Below, in pieces: positions 50,822 to 59,367 of a stretch of 64,000 bases of DNA (within the stretch, counting starts at the first letter, position 1; the number at the start of each line of letters is the position of its first letter). Position numbers and translations under genes: made by a program. This DNA comes from Desulfovibrio mangrovi. Lineage in GTDB: Bacteria; Desulfobacterota; Desulfovibrionia; Desulfovibrionales; Desulfovibrionaceae. The stretch is taken from the NCBI RefSeq assembly GCF_026230175.1, contig NZ_CP104208.1:558001-622000 (forward strand), written 5' to 3'. Below the pieces are notes generated by a model, which had not been told where the DNA came from, ran no database searches, and worked only from the letters and a program-made list of their open reading frames with translations.

Positions 50822-52270
50822 CTAGAAGAAGAGGAAGGTGACGAGGACGAAGCAGGGAACCAGAATGGAACCGGACCAAGCCATGTAGCCGAAGAAGCTG
50901 GGCATCTTGACGCCCTGGTCTTCTGCGATGGAGCGGACCATGAAGTTGGGTGCGTTACCGATGTAGGTGTTGGCACCCATGAACACGGCACCGGCGGAGA
51001 TGGCGAGCAGAGTCTGGCTCATGTCGTTCATCAGGTGCATTGCGTCACCACCGGCAGTGTTGAAGAACACGAGGTAGGTGGGGGCGTTGTCCAGGAAGGA
51101 GGACAGCAGGCCGGTCAGCCAGAAGTACATGACGTTAACGGGCTGGCCGTCGTGGGAAACCATGTTGATGACGCTGGACAGGGCACCATGTTCACCGGCC
51201 TTCAGAATGGCGATGGCCGGAATCATGGAGATGAAGATGCCGGAGAAAAGCTTGGCAACTTCGATGATGGGGAACCAGTTGAAGTCGTTCTTGCGGCGGC
51301 TCTCAGGGTCGGTCAGCTTCAGGGACAGGCCAGCGATGACGAGCAGCAGTACGTCGCGGACGATGTTCTGCAGGTCAACCGGCACGTGGTAAATGATGAA
51401 GCTTACGTGCGGGTGCCACATGCCGGAGAGCAGAACGGCACCAACAACGCCGCCGAGGAGGAGCAGGTTGATCTTGCCTTCCATACCCAGCTTTTCGCCG
51501 GTGCCGGCTGCTTCACCCTTGGGCATGGGCTTGCCTTCCTTGCCGAAGAGATAGGTATCCATGGCAAAGAACACAGCCAGCAGGATGGCTGCAACAAAGA
51601 GCATGGGGGGCAGCATGTGCACGGTGGTCCAGAAGAAGGAAACGCCCTTCAAGAAGCCGAGGAACAGCGGCGGGTCGCCCAGAGGCGTCAGCGAGCCGCC
51701 CACGTTGGCTACCAGGAAGATGAAGAATACAACGGAGTGTACCTTGTACTTGCGGTGAGCATTGGCGCGCAGCAGGGGACGGATGAGCAGCATGGCTGCA
51801 CCGGTGGTTCCCATCCAGCTTGCCAGAATGGTACCGACGAGCAGGATGCCGGTGTTCAGTACGGGAGTACCCACAAGGCTGCCGGTGAGGCGGACGCCGC
51901 CGGCAACGGTGAACAGGGCAAACAGCAGAATGATGAACGGAATATACTCAAGGAAGAGAGTATGCAGCGTTTCATACAGCGCCAGTTCAAACCCGAACTG
52001 GAAGGTGAAGGGGACAAGGAACGCCAGTCCCCAGAATGCGGCAACTTTGCCGAAGTGGTGATGCCAGAAATGCGGTGCCGCCAGCGGGAAAACCGCGATG
52101 GAAAGCAGCATGCAGGCAAAGGGAATTACCCAGATTCCGGACAGCAGTGCGCCGTCCAGATGGGGGCCGCCATGTCCGCCTTCGCTGGCAAATGCGAGTG
52201 CGGGCAGCATGATGGCAGTCAGCGAAGCAGCGATGACAGCCAAAGATTTGATAGAACGCCAATTAAACAC
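50822..52270 (-). CDS. nhaD: NhaD-type sodium/proton antiporter (ion transporter superfamily)
   Basis: An inner-membrane antiporter of the NhaD family. It is 482 aa with about 12 membrane segments, opening with a cleavable-looking segment (SLAVIAASLTAIMLPALAFA). Conserved stretches include ANVGGSLTPLGDPPLFLGFL and SSFLDNAPTYLVFFNTAGGD, the paired family motifs. A His-rich HFWHHHFGK sits in an early loop. It starts with GTG, eight bases after AAGGAGG; the frame runs 70 codons further without a ribosome site. Monocistronic. Confidence 0.88.
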   Translation of the reverse strand: MFNWRSIKSLAVIAASLTAIMLPALAFASEGGHGGPHLDGALLSGIWVIPFACMLLSIAVFPLAAPHFWHHHFGKVAAFWGLAFLVPFTFQFGFELALYETLHTLFLEYIPFIILLFALFTVAGGVRLTGSLVGTPVLNTGILLVGTILASWMGTTGAAMLLIRPLLRANAHRKYKVHSVVFFIFLVANVGGSLTPLGDPPLFLGFLKGVSFFWTTVHMLPPMLFVAAILLAVFFAMDTYLFGKEGKPMPKGEAAGTGEKLGMEGKINLLLLGGVVGAVLLSGMWHPHVSFIIYHVPVDLQNIVRDVLLLVIAGLSLKLTDPESRRKNDFNWFPIIEVAKLFSGIFISMIPAIAILKAGEHGALSSVINMVSHDGQPVNVMYFWLTGLLSSFLDNAPTYLVFFNTAGGDAMHLMNDMSQTLLAISAGAVFMGANTYIGNAPNFMVRSIAEDQGVKMPSFFGYMAWSGSILVPCFVLVTFLFF

Positions 52271-52733
52271 CGTCTCAGCCTCCTTATTGTCGCGGTGAAC
52301 GTCCATACTCGAGTGCACGATATTGTCCTTGCAGCAGCGTACCTGTCGGGAGAACCCCTCCTCACCGATCAACGCTGTACGTCCTGTCTTCATGTAGAAA
52401 CCGGGGCGTAACGCGATGGAAAACCCAGTGCAATTGCAATGAAAAACTCCACAAGACCACAGACCTTCTACCGAGTACACACCGTCTTTTCAATAGACGC
52501 TCAGGGGAAAATTTAATAAAACCCGTAACAAAAGACTAAAACAATGCAAATTCAGATGGTTAGTTTTCTGTAAAAGCTTATTGTGAAAAATGGTGCAAAT
52601 CGTTTGTGTGAACAGTTGTCGGATTGTGCACCCAACCAGCAAGGGTGACAAATGCAGGAAACATCTGTAAAGCATGGTTTGCAAACGTGAGCAAAACATC
52701 AACACACTTTAGATGTAACAGTGGTGCAACAGA
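52271..52733. other. 463-bp divergent intergenic region, nhaD / methyltransferase
   Basis: The stretch 52500-52720 is AT-rich and should hold the promoters of both divergent genes. I see no clear dyad, riboswitch or RNA gene. Confidence 0.5.
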
Positions 52734-53324
52734 ATGGTACGTGAAAGAACAACACACAGACTGGAGAAACTGAAGCGGGTGCTCTCACTCAGGCAGAAGG
52801 ACCTGACTCTGGTTCTCGCCAATATTCATGACCCGCATAATGTGTCTGCAATATACAGAAGTTGTGATGCATTCGGGGTGCCCAAGGTGCACCTCTATTA
52901 TACAGATACGGCTTTTCCCACGCTCGGTGCAAGCTCTTCGGCCTCTGCCCGCAAATGGGTGGATACGGTGCGCCACAAGGATAAGGAAAGCCTGATGGCT
53001 GCCATGCGCGCGGAAGGCATGCAGGTGCTGGCCACCAGCTGCACCCCCAACGCCAAGCCCCTGCAGGACTATGACCTTTCACGTCCCACGGCCGTGATCA
53101 TGGGCAATGAGCACAGGGGCGTGGATACCGAACTGGTCGATCTTGTGGACGGCGAAGTCTACATCCCCATGTACGGCATGATTCAGAGCTTCAACGTTTC
53201 CGTTGCGGCTGCCGTCATCCTTTCCGAGGCTGCCCGCCAACGCAAGTTGGCAGGAAAATATGATTCTCCGACCTATACGGAAGAAGAATACGAGGCCATT
53301 CTGGCCAAGTGGATCGAAAAGTAG
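52734..53324 (+). CDS. trmH: SpoU-family tRNA 2'-O-methyltransferase (TrmH-like)
   Basis: Methylates a ribose in RNA using SAM through a trefoil-knot active site. It is 196 aa. Motif 1 is LVLANIHDPHNVSAIYRSCD, motif 2 TAVIMGNEHRGVD, and motif 3 YIPMYGMIQSFNVSVAAAVI. The size and the C-terminal extension fit TrmH (tRNA Gm18) more than the longer 23S rRNA enzymes. The ribosome site is weak. A strong terminator follows. Confidence 0.88.
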   Translation: MVRERTTHRLEKLKRVLSLRQKDLTLVLANIHDPHNVSAIYRSCDAFGVPKVHLYYTDTAFPTLGASSSASARKWVDTVRHKDKESLMAAMRAEGMQVLATSCTPNAKPLQDYDLSRPTAVIMGNEHRGVDTELVDLVDGEVYIPMYGMIQSFNVSVAAAVILSEAARQRKLAGKYDSPTYTEEEYEAILAKWIEK

Positions 53325-53354
53325 CAGCACTTCACTTTCGTGCTGCGGCACATA

Positions 53355-53394
53355 AAAGAAGGGTCATATCTCGTTGAAGATATGACCCTTCTTT
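53355..53394. terminator. Bidirectional terminator
   Basis: A 17-bp near-perfect stem around AAGAAGGGTCATATCT, loop CGTTGA, with TTTT right and AAAA left. It is shared by the methyltransferase gene and the convergent glycosyltransferase gene. Confidence 0.9.
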
Positions 53395-53411
53395 TCGTTT
53401 GGTTGAGTTTG

Positions 53412-54662
53412 TTACAAAACGCCCAAGTCTCTCAGCCAGTCTTCGTACAACTGCTGCAAGTCGCTTTCTCCGGCCTTGCGGGCCCAGTTGGCGAGCCCCG
53501 CAGCCTTCTTGATCAGCGGGCCGGGGTCTTCGAGCAATTCGTTTACGTGATCGGCTTTTTCTATGGCTTGCTGGGCAAGGGGAATATTGCCGGCTTTGGC
53601 TGCCGTTGCGGCCAGCTGCTTGTAGTAGGGCAGCATGGGGAAGAAATAGGTTTGGAGCAGGCGCACGCCGCATGCTTCCGTAAACTGGCCGTTGTCTTCC
53701 AATATGCCTGCAAGCAGATTGTAGCCTGTGTGCCAGAGCGGTTCCTTTTGCAGCATGTCCCAGCAGGCCGCAGGGCTGAATTGCTGCGTCATGGTCAAGG
53801 TCAGCTCCTCTTCTTTCGCTGAAGGGAGGGTCAGATAGGATTCCAGCCATGGGGTCAGTGCCATCTCGTACCCGTCACGTCTGGCGAAACGGTGGATGTC
53901 CGGTCCGAAGCACCCCTTGCAGCGTTCGTTGAGCAGGGCGGCATTGTCGTTGTCGTCGTCGCCGCGTCCGGGGGTCTGGCTCTCCAGATGGTACACGCGG
54001 CTTTGCGTGATTACCGCGAGGCGTTTGCCTGCCTCTCGTATGCGGCAGCACAGTTCAAGATCCTCGGAACCGTTCCGGTAACCGGTGAAGAAGGCTCCGC
54101 ATTGGAAGAACAGCTCCTTCTCAAGCATGATGGCCGCGCCGGTAATGGCCTGCAGGGTGCGTTTGCCGTGTACAGCGGGATGGTTGGCAGGGAAGTTCGC
54201 ATACAGGTGTTCGGTGCGTAGCGAAGGGGTGAAGGTGATGCCGCAGTGCTGTACCCGGTTGGTATCTGGATACAGGAGCAGCGGGCCCACTGCACCGAGC
54301 CGGGGATCATCCTGCATGGCCTTCATGAGTGGCGGCAGCCAGTTGTCCGTCAGCAGGGTGTCGTTGTTCAGGAAAAGAAGGTGTCTGCCTTGTGCTGCCT
54401 TCGCTCCGGCATTGCAGGCGGGGCCGAATCCGGTGTTGGTGTCAAAGCGCAGATGCGTGAAACGGTCGCCGAAGAGCTGCCGCCCCAGCGGGGCAAGCGC
54501 TGTAGCCGTGTCGTCCTCTGAATGGTTGTCCGCCACGATCACTTCAAAGTAGTTGCCGGAAGTGTGCGCCTTCAGGCTGTTCAGGCAGGCTTCGGTCAGG
54601 TCCCAGCGGTTCCAGACGGGAATGATAATGGAAACGAGAATGGATGCAGGCATATGACTCAT
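53412..54662 (-). CDS. GT2 glycosyltransferase with C-terminal helical region
   Basis: A 416-aa family 2 glycosyltransferase. The N-terminal GT-A domain (residues 5-250) shows LVSIIIPVWNRWDLTEACLN, VIVADNHSEDDT, GFGPACNAGAKAAQGRHLLF and LNNDTLL (DxD-like NND), then GSEDLELCCRIREAGKRLAV. Residues 270-416 are helical and repeat-like (LLAGILEDNGQFTEACGVRL). It overlaps the preceding gene by 4 nt (ATGA). The acceptor is unknown; glycosylation of surface polysaccharide or flagellin is possible. Confidence 0.85.
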   Translation of the reverse strand: MSHMPASILVSIIIPVWNRWDLTEACLNSLKAHTSGNYFEVIVADNHSEDDTATALAPLGRQLFGDRFTHLRFDTNTGFGPACNAGAKAAQGRHLLFLNNDTLLTDNWLPPLMKAMQDDPRLGAVGPLLLYPDTNRVQHCGITFTPSLRTEHLYANFPANHPAVHGKRTLQAITGAAIMLEKELFFQCGAFFTGYRNGSEDLELCCRIREAGKRLAVITQSRVYHLESQTPGRGDDDNDNAALLNERCKGCFGPDIHRFARRDGYEMALTPWLESYLTLPSAKEEELTLTMTQQFSPAACWDMLQKEPLWHTGYNLLAGILEDNGQFTEACGVRLLQTYFFPMLPYYKQLAATAAKAGNIPLAQQAIEKADHVNELLEDPGPLIKKAAGLANWARKAGESDLQQLYEDWLRDLGVL

Positions 54663-56341
54663 GCACCAGCACGGTTGTGCAGGCGTGTGGTTTTGCGTTT
54701 GAGGTCGTCCAGAACAAGCGTGCGGGTGGTGTCCCGCAGTTGGGCGATGCTTTTTTCGCCGTGAATGTGTTCCAGTTTGATCTTGTTGCCGAAAATATGG
54801 CCGTTCTTGGCAGGTGTGTTGGCCTGCCGCAGGCTGGAATGCTGCATGTGTCTGATGCGCAGCGAACCGTTGTAGACGCTCGGGAATCCGGCCAGACAGG
54901 AACGCATGTCGCGCTCCAGATCGTCGAACTGGCTGGGAGAGAAGCGTACATCGAACGCGCCGCAGGCGTCCACGGATCGCATGTTGATCATGTGGCAGCA
55001 GCCGGAAACATGCATGCACGGTCTGGTGAACGCGGTCAAGGAGCTGTCGTGCTCTCCGGCGGCGTTGGCATACACGAAAGTATGTTCCATAAGGTCTTCG
55101 AAACTCCGCTGCCCCATTTCTTGCGGCAGGAGGTGGAAGTCCGCGCATTGTATGGCGTGGGGGGCTATGTGGTCCGTGATGGTGCACCCTACGGCTCCTG
55201 CCTCCGGATGGGCGAGGGCCGTGCCCCACAATTCATGGAGCCAGTTCTTCGGCAGGATGATGTCGTCATCCAGAAAAACGGTCCATGGTCGTTCTTTGAC
55301 TTCCGGCAGCGAAAGTAGCCAGTTGCGGGCGGCTGGCGCTCCCACGTTTACGGGCAGCGTAATCCGTTTGAAGAGAGCGGGATTCCACTGGTCGGCCATG
55401 GCGTCCAGCATGGCGGCGGTGTCGTCCGTTGAACCGTTGTCCAGCAGAATGACGGGCGCGTCTCCGGTGTCTGAGTCGCGTAGGCTGATCAGCGTTTGCC
55501 TTAGCTCATCCGCCTTGTTCCATGAATACAGCACGATTGCGGGAGCTTCGTTCCCTTTGGGCAATCCGGTCTGCGGCAGCGGCGTCATGGCATCATGGAG
55601 CAGCAGGGTCAGGTTGGGGTGAAAACCGATGGTCTTCCACAGATCGCTGAAGAGCGAGGTGGCGGACTCAGCCTCGCCGAGAAGGCGCAGCAGGGCCGCC
55701 GTCTGTCTCGTGTGCCACAGGGCGAATCCCGGATGTTTGACTTCCTGCAGGATGGGCAACGCTTCTTCGGCGCTGAGGGCATGCAGAGCCCACTGGGCAT
55801 GAAGGCGGCTATGGAGTGAGCCGCGTTCCGGGATCGATTGGGGCAGTGTGTCGAGTATTCTCAGGGCAAGATCGAAATGTCCGCCTGCAAGGGCTCGGTC
55901 CAGCCCCGCGGCTATCCAGTACAGGCTGTGCTCACCTGTGGTTTCCGGGGCAGGCAGGGTTTGTAAAATGTCGTCTTCGGTGTGTGCGGCGTGCCAGTCG
56001 GCATATTGCGGCGCAGACAGATCAGGGGCGGTTGCCAGCGTAAGCCAGTCCGCCACCGGAAGACCGGCAGCACAGCCGGAAATTGCGTCCATGTCTGCGG
56101 CAAGGCGCAGCAGGCGGGCATCAAGGGGATGGTCCTGCAGGGCCCATACGGTCATTTCAAGGGCAAACTGTCCGCAGAGTTTTTGTGTATCCTCTGGTCG
56201 TCCGGCCACGTTTTGGGCGGAAGCCTGCAGGGCAAGCGTGATGTGCCGCCACTGGTGCTCAAGGCCGAGTGCCCCGTATTCGAGGGTAGGCACGGCGCCG
56301 CAGAGGGCGTCTATCTGGTCGGCGGAGAAGGCCTGACTCAT
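54659..56341 (-). CDS. GT2 glycosyltransferase with N-terminal helical domain (paralogue A)
   Basis: A 560-aa protein. Residues 1-260 are helical and Leu/Ala-rich (LDRALAGGHFDLALRILDTL; TPR-like). Residues 268-500 are a GT-A fold: IVLYSWNKADELRQTLISLR, VILLDNGSTDDTAAMLDAMA, LPVNVGAPAARNWLLSLPEV, VFLDDDIILP (DDD metal site) and FSPSQFDDLERDMRSCLAGF. It shares most of these with the divergent gene at 56498. It couples to the next GT gene by overlap. Confidence 0.85.
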   Translation of the reverse strand: MSQAFSADQIDALCGAVPTLEYGALGLEHQWRHITLALQASAQNVAGRPEDTQKLCGQFALEMTVWALQDHPLDARLLRLAADMDAISGCAAGLPVADWLTLATAPDLSAPQYADWHAAHTEDDILQTLPAPETTGEHSLYWIAAGLDRALAGGHFDLALRILDTLPQSIPERGSLHSRLHAQWALHALSAEEALPILQEVKHPGFALWHTRQTAALLRLLGEAESATSLFSDLWKTIGFHPNLTLLLHDAMTPLPQTGLPKGNEAPAIVLYSWNKADELRQTLISLRDSDTGDAPVILLDNGSTDDTAAMLDAMADQWNPALFKRITLPVNVGAPAARNWLLSLPEVKERPWTVFLDDDIILPKNWLHELWGTALAHPEAGAVGCTITDHIAPHAIQCADFHLLPQEMGQRSFEDLMEHTFVYANAAGEHDSSLTAFTRPCMHVSGCCHMINMRSVDACGAFDVRFSPSQFDDLERDMRSCLAGFPSVYNGSLRIRHMQHSSLRQANTPAKNGHIFGNKIKLEHIHGEKSIAQLRDTTRTLVLDDLKRKTTRLHNRAGA

Positions 56342-56497
56342 TATACCGTCCTGTAACTATTTATTTATACTCGAAAGAGAAGCGGTGATGGGGTATTGAT
56401 TCCCTGTCGGAACCAAGGCACACTGCGAAGAGTCCGTTCTACGCAAACTTTGAAGGGGACTGCACCGGATGTCAACCCTGAACCAGAGGAACCTCTT

Positions 56498-58141
56498 GTG
56501 ATCATTGACTGGAAGGCGCTTGCGCCGGAACTTTCCCGCCCTCTGCTCAAGGGAGGAGTGGGCAAGGTGCATCTGCTCGGCATGGCTGACACCGCTCTCG
56601 GGCTGGCCGGAAAGGGCGGCCCCAAGGCTGCCCTGTATACGGAACTCGGTTGCGATATGCTGCTGGCCGCATGGGAACATGACTGTCTTGATGCTGACAC
56701 TGCCGGGCATCTTCTGGCGTTGCACAGGGTCAGACCCATGCTCAAGCCTGAGGTGCTGGCTGTGGTCTCTGCCGTGCATGGTGCAGGAAGACCGGACAAT
56801 CTTACCTATCTCAACCGGCTGTTGCAGAAGCGTGAAACCGATAAGACGTTCCGCTTTCTTGAACAGCAGCGTGAGAAAACGCCTGCTGTCCTGTTCTGGG
56901 CGGCGCAGGCTCTTATAGTCGGTTTCTATGAGGCCGAATATGACAGGGTCAGCGCGTGGCTTCATGCGGATACAGCCATTCCCGCGCCCCTGAAGGAACG
57001 GCTTTTCGGCGATGTGGCTTTTGCGGCAGGGGATTATGCCGCTGCGGTGACGCATTATGAAAGGGCCGTGCATGCCCTGCCGCTGGTGTCGCATTCCATG
57101 CGTCTTGCAGAAGCCGTATACCGTACGGGTGATACCATTCGGGCTACGGGGCTGTGGGAAGCGGCTGCGGCGCAGCGTCCCTGGTGCATCAATATTTTGT
57201 TTCGTCTGCATGACGTGAAGACCGGTCTGGATGTCGATGTGCGTCTGCCGGAAGGCCTCGGTGCAGCTCTGTTGTATACGTGGAACAAGGCCGAGTATCT
57301 GGACAGGGCGCTGGAGAGCATTGCCGCGAGCGAAATGGATGGCAACCGCGTGGTGGTGCTGGATAACGGCTCAACGGATGCGACTCCTGATGTGCTGAAG
57401 GCATGGTGCGACCGCATGGGCAGAGACAGGATGGAAGTTGTCACCCTGCCGCTGAACGTGGGGGCACCCGCTGCGCGCAACTGGCTCATGCATATAAAAG
57501 CCCTTGCGGATTGCCGCTGGGTGGCGTACCTCGACGACGACGCCATGCTTCCCCCCGACTGGCTGGGTCGTTTCGGTGCTGCCATGCATGCTTATCCTGA
57601 TGCCCTCGCATGGGGCTGCAAGGTGGTTGACCATACGAATCCCATGGTTCTGCAGTCTGTTGATTTGCATCTGGATGAGGGGGGCGAGGTGCTTCCCGCG
57701 CCCGAGCACATGGAACCGTATCAACGCCGGTTCAGCGTTTCGGACATACATCATCAGGAACTGGATTTCGGCTGGTTCGATTATGTCCGGCCCTGTGCCT
57801 CCGTAACAGGGTGTACGCACATGTACCTGCGGGAAACTCTTGTGGAGCACGGCGGATTCGACCTGCGATTCTCTCCCTCGCAATATGACGATCTGGAACA
57901 TGATCTGCGCGGTGTACTGTATGGGCGTCTGCCCGTGTACACGGGACACCTGCGCGTGACGCACATGAAGCGCACCGGCAAGGCCGCCCGCACGGACAGC
58001 GGGGAGTTCGGCAACGCCTATGCCAACATGTATAAACTGCAAATGAAATATACGGCAGCGGAATTCGAGACCATGCGCTGCAACGACGAGGCGGCCGCAC
58101 AGACGGACCTTCTCGCCAAGTTGCTGCGCCTTGAGCTGTAG
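56498..58141 (+). CDS. GT2 glycosyltransferase with N-terminal helical domain (paralogue B)
   Basis: A 547-aa protein with the same plan as the divergent paralogue: a helical N-terminal half (FGDVAFAAGDYAAAVTHYER), then a GT-A domain with LLYTWNKAEYLDRALESIAA, VVVLDNGSTDATPDVLKAWC, LPLNVGAPAARNWLMHIKAL, AYLDDDAMLP and FSPSQYDDLEHDLRGVLYGR. The start is a GTG with AGAGGA eight bases upstream; the open frame goes further up through a TTG without support. Only 156 bp separate the two head-to-head genes. Confidence 0.82.
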   Translation: MIIDWKALAPELSRPLLKGGVGKVHLLGMADTALGLAGKGGPKAALYTELGCDMLLAAWEHDCLDADTAGHLLALHRVRPMLKPEVLAVVSAVHGAGRPDNLTYLNRLLQKRETDKTFRFLEQQREKTPAVLFWAAQALIVGFYEAEYDRVSAWLHADTAIPAPLKERLFGDVAFAAGDYAAAVTHYERAVHALPLVSHSMRLAEAVYRTGDTIRATGLWEAAAAQRPWCINILFRLHDVKTGLDVDVRLPEGLGAALLYTWNKAEYLDRALESIAASEMDGNRVVVLDNGSTDATPDVLKAWCDRMGRDRMEVVTLPLNVGAPAARNWLMHIKALADCRWVAYLDDDAMLPPDWLGRFGAAMHAYPDALAWGCKVVDHTNPMVLQSVDLHLDEGGEVLPAPEHMEPYQRRFSVSDIHHQELDFGWFDYVRPCASVTGCTHMYLRETLVEHGGFDLRFSPSQYDDLEHDLRGVLYGRLPVYTGHLRVTHMKRTGKAARTDSGEFGNAYANMYKLQMKYTAAEFETMRCNDEAAAQTDLLAKLLRLEL

Positions 58142-58170
58142 AAAGACTTTCGCGCCATAACGGATTAAAT

Positions 58171-59340
58171 ATGACAGTTTTCGATACCCGGAGCACCGTG
58201 CTTGTTACCTGCCCTCGCGGCGCAACGTCCATTTGTGCGGATGAACTGCGTGCACTGGGCTTTCCTGTCCTCGGTGAACTGGCTGCCGCCGTGGAAACCG
58301 AGGCCACGCTCCGCGAGTGCATGCGGCTCAATCTGTATCTGCGCACCGCGCATCGCGTGCAGTTCGTGCTCAAGCACTTCAGGGCCTCCAATGCGGATCA
58401 GCTTTATTCGCATATTCATGCGGTTGAGTGGGAACAGTGGATTTCGCCTGACGGCTACCTTTCCATCGGTTCGCACGTGGTGAATAACGAATCCATTCGC
58501 GATACCCGTTTTGCCAACGTGCGCGTCAAGGACGCCATTGTGGATCGCATGCGCGCCAAGTTCGGCAGAAGGCCGGATTCCGGTCCGGACAGCACGGGTA
58601 TCGTGGTTTTCCTGCACTGGTCCGGAGACGACTGCACGCTCTATCTGGATACTTCGGGCGAGCCGTTGAACCGTCGCGGGTACCGCAAAATTCCCTGCAA
58701 AGCTCCCATGCAGGAGACGCTTGCCGCTGCCACCATCCTTGCTTCCGGCTGGAAGGGGGATACCCACTTCGTCAATCCTATGTGCGGCAGTGGCACCCTT
58801 GCCATTGAGGCTGCCCTTATCGCCCTGAACAGCGCCCCTGGCCTCATGCGCGATAACTACGGGTTCATGCATGTGCCCGGGTATGATCCCGCAGACTGGG
58901 ACGCATTGCTCGATGAGGCTGAAGCCAACGAAAAAGGCGAGCTTTCCATCCGCATTATTGCCACGGATATTGATCGTCCCACTGCGGAGGCCGCCTACAA
59001 GAACGCGAAAGAGGCCCGTGTGGAGCAGTATATCCAGTTCGGCGCCTGCGACTATGCCGAGACCCCAGTGCCGGAAGAAGGGGGCATGATCATCATGAAC
59101 CCGCCCTACGGCGAGCGTCTTGGCGACAAGGAGCAGCTCGGGCCGCTGTATTCGGGAATCGGCGATTTCTTCAAGAAGCGTTGCGCCGGATACATGGGCT
59201 ACGTTTTCACGGGCAACCCTGAACTTGCCAAGCAGGTGGGGCTGCGCACCAAGCGCAAGATTCCGTTCTTCAGCGCCAAGATAGAATGCCGCCTTCTGGA
59301 ATACGAACTGTACGGCGGAACCAGAAAGCAGAAAGACTAG
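58171..59340 (+). CDS. THUMP-domain RNA methyltransferase (RlmL-like)
   Basis: A class I SAM methyltransferase of the RlmL/YpsC type, acting on 23S rRNA guanine N2 in characterised members. It is 389 aa. The THUMP domain spans about 45-160. The SAM-binding motif is FVNPMCGSGTLAIEAALIAL near residue 205, ATDIDRPTAEAAYKNA follows, and the catalytic NPPYGERLGD lies near residue 310. It lacks the second (RlmK) domain of the E. coli protein. It lies 29 nt after the glycosyltransferase gene. Confidence 0.92.
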   Translation: MTVFDTRSTVLVTCPRGATSICADELRALGFPVLGELAAAVETEATLRECMRLNLYLRTAHRVQFVLKHFRASNADQLYSHIHAVEWEQWISPDGYLSIGSHVVNNESIRDTRFANVRVKDAIVDRMRAKFGRRPDSGPDSTGIVVFLHWSGDDCTLYLDTSGEPLNRRGYRKIPCKAPMQETLAAATILASGWKGDTHFVNPMCGSGTLAIEAALIALNSAPGLMRDNYGFMHVPGYDPADWDALLDEAEANEKGELSIRIIATDIDRPTAEAAYKNAKEARVEQYIQFGACDYAETPVPEEGGMIIMNPPYGERLGDKEQLGPLYSGIGDFFKKRCAGYMGYVFTGNPELAKQVGLRTKRKIPFFSAKIECRLLEYELYGGTRKQKD

Positions 59341-59367
59341 CGCCCTCAGCGCGCAGGGTGGCTGCGT

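Noticed and set aside
53412-55229. Extension of the glycosyltransferase gene by about 190 codons upstream of 54662
   Set aside because: The extension is Arg/His/Pro-rich and lies antiphase within the preceding glycosyltransferase gene.
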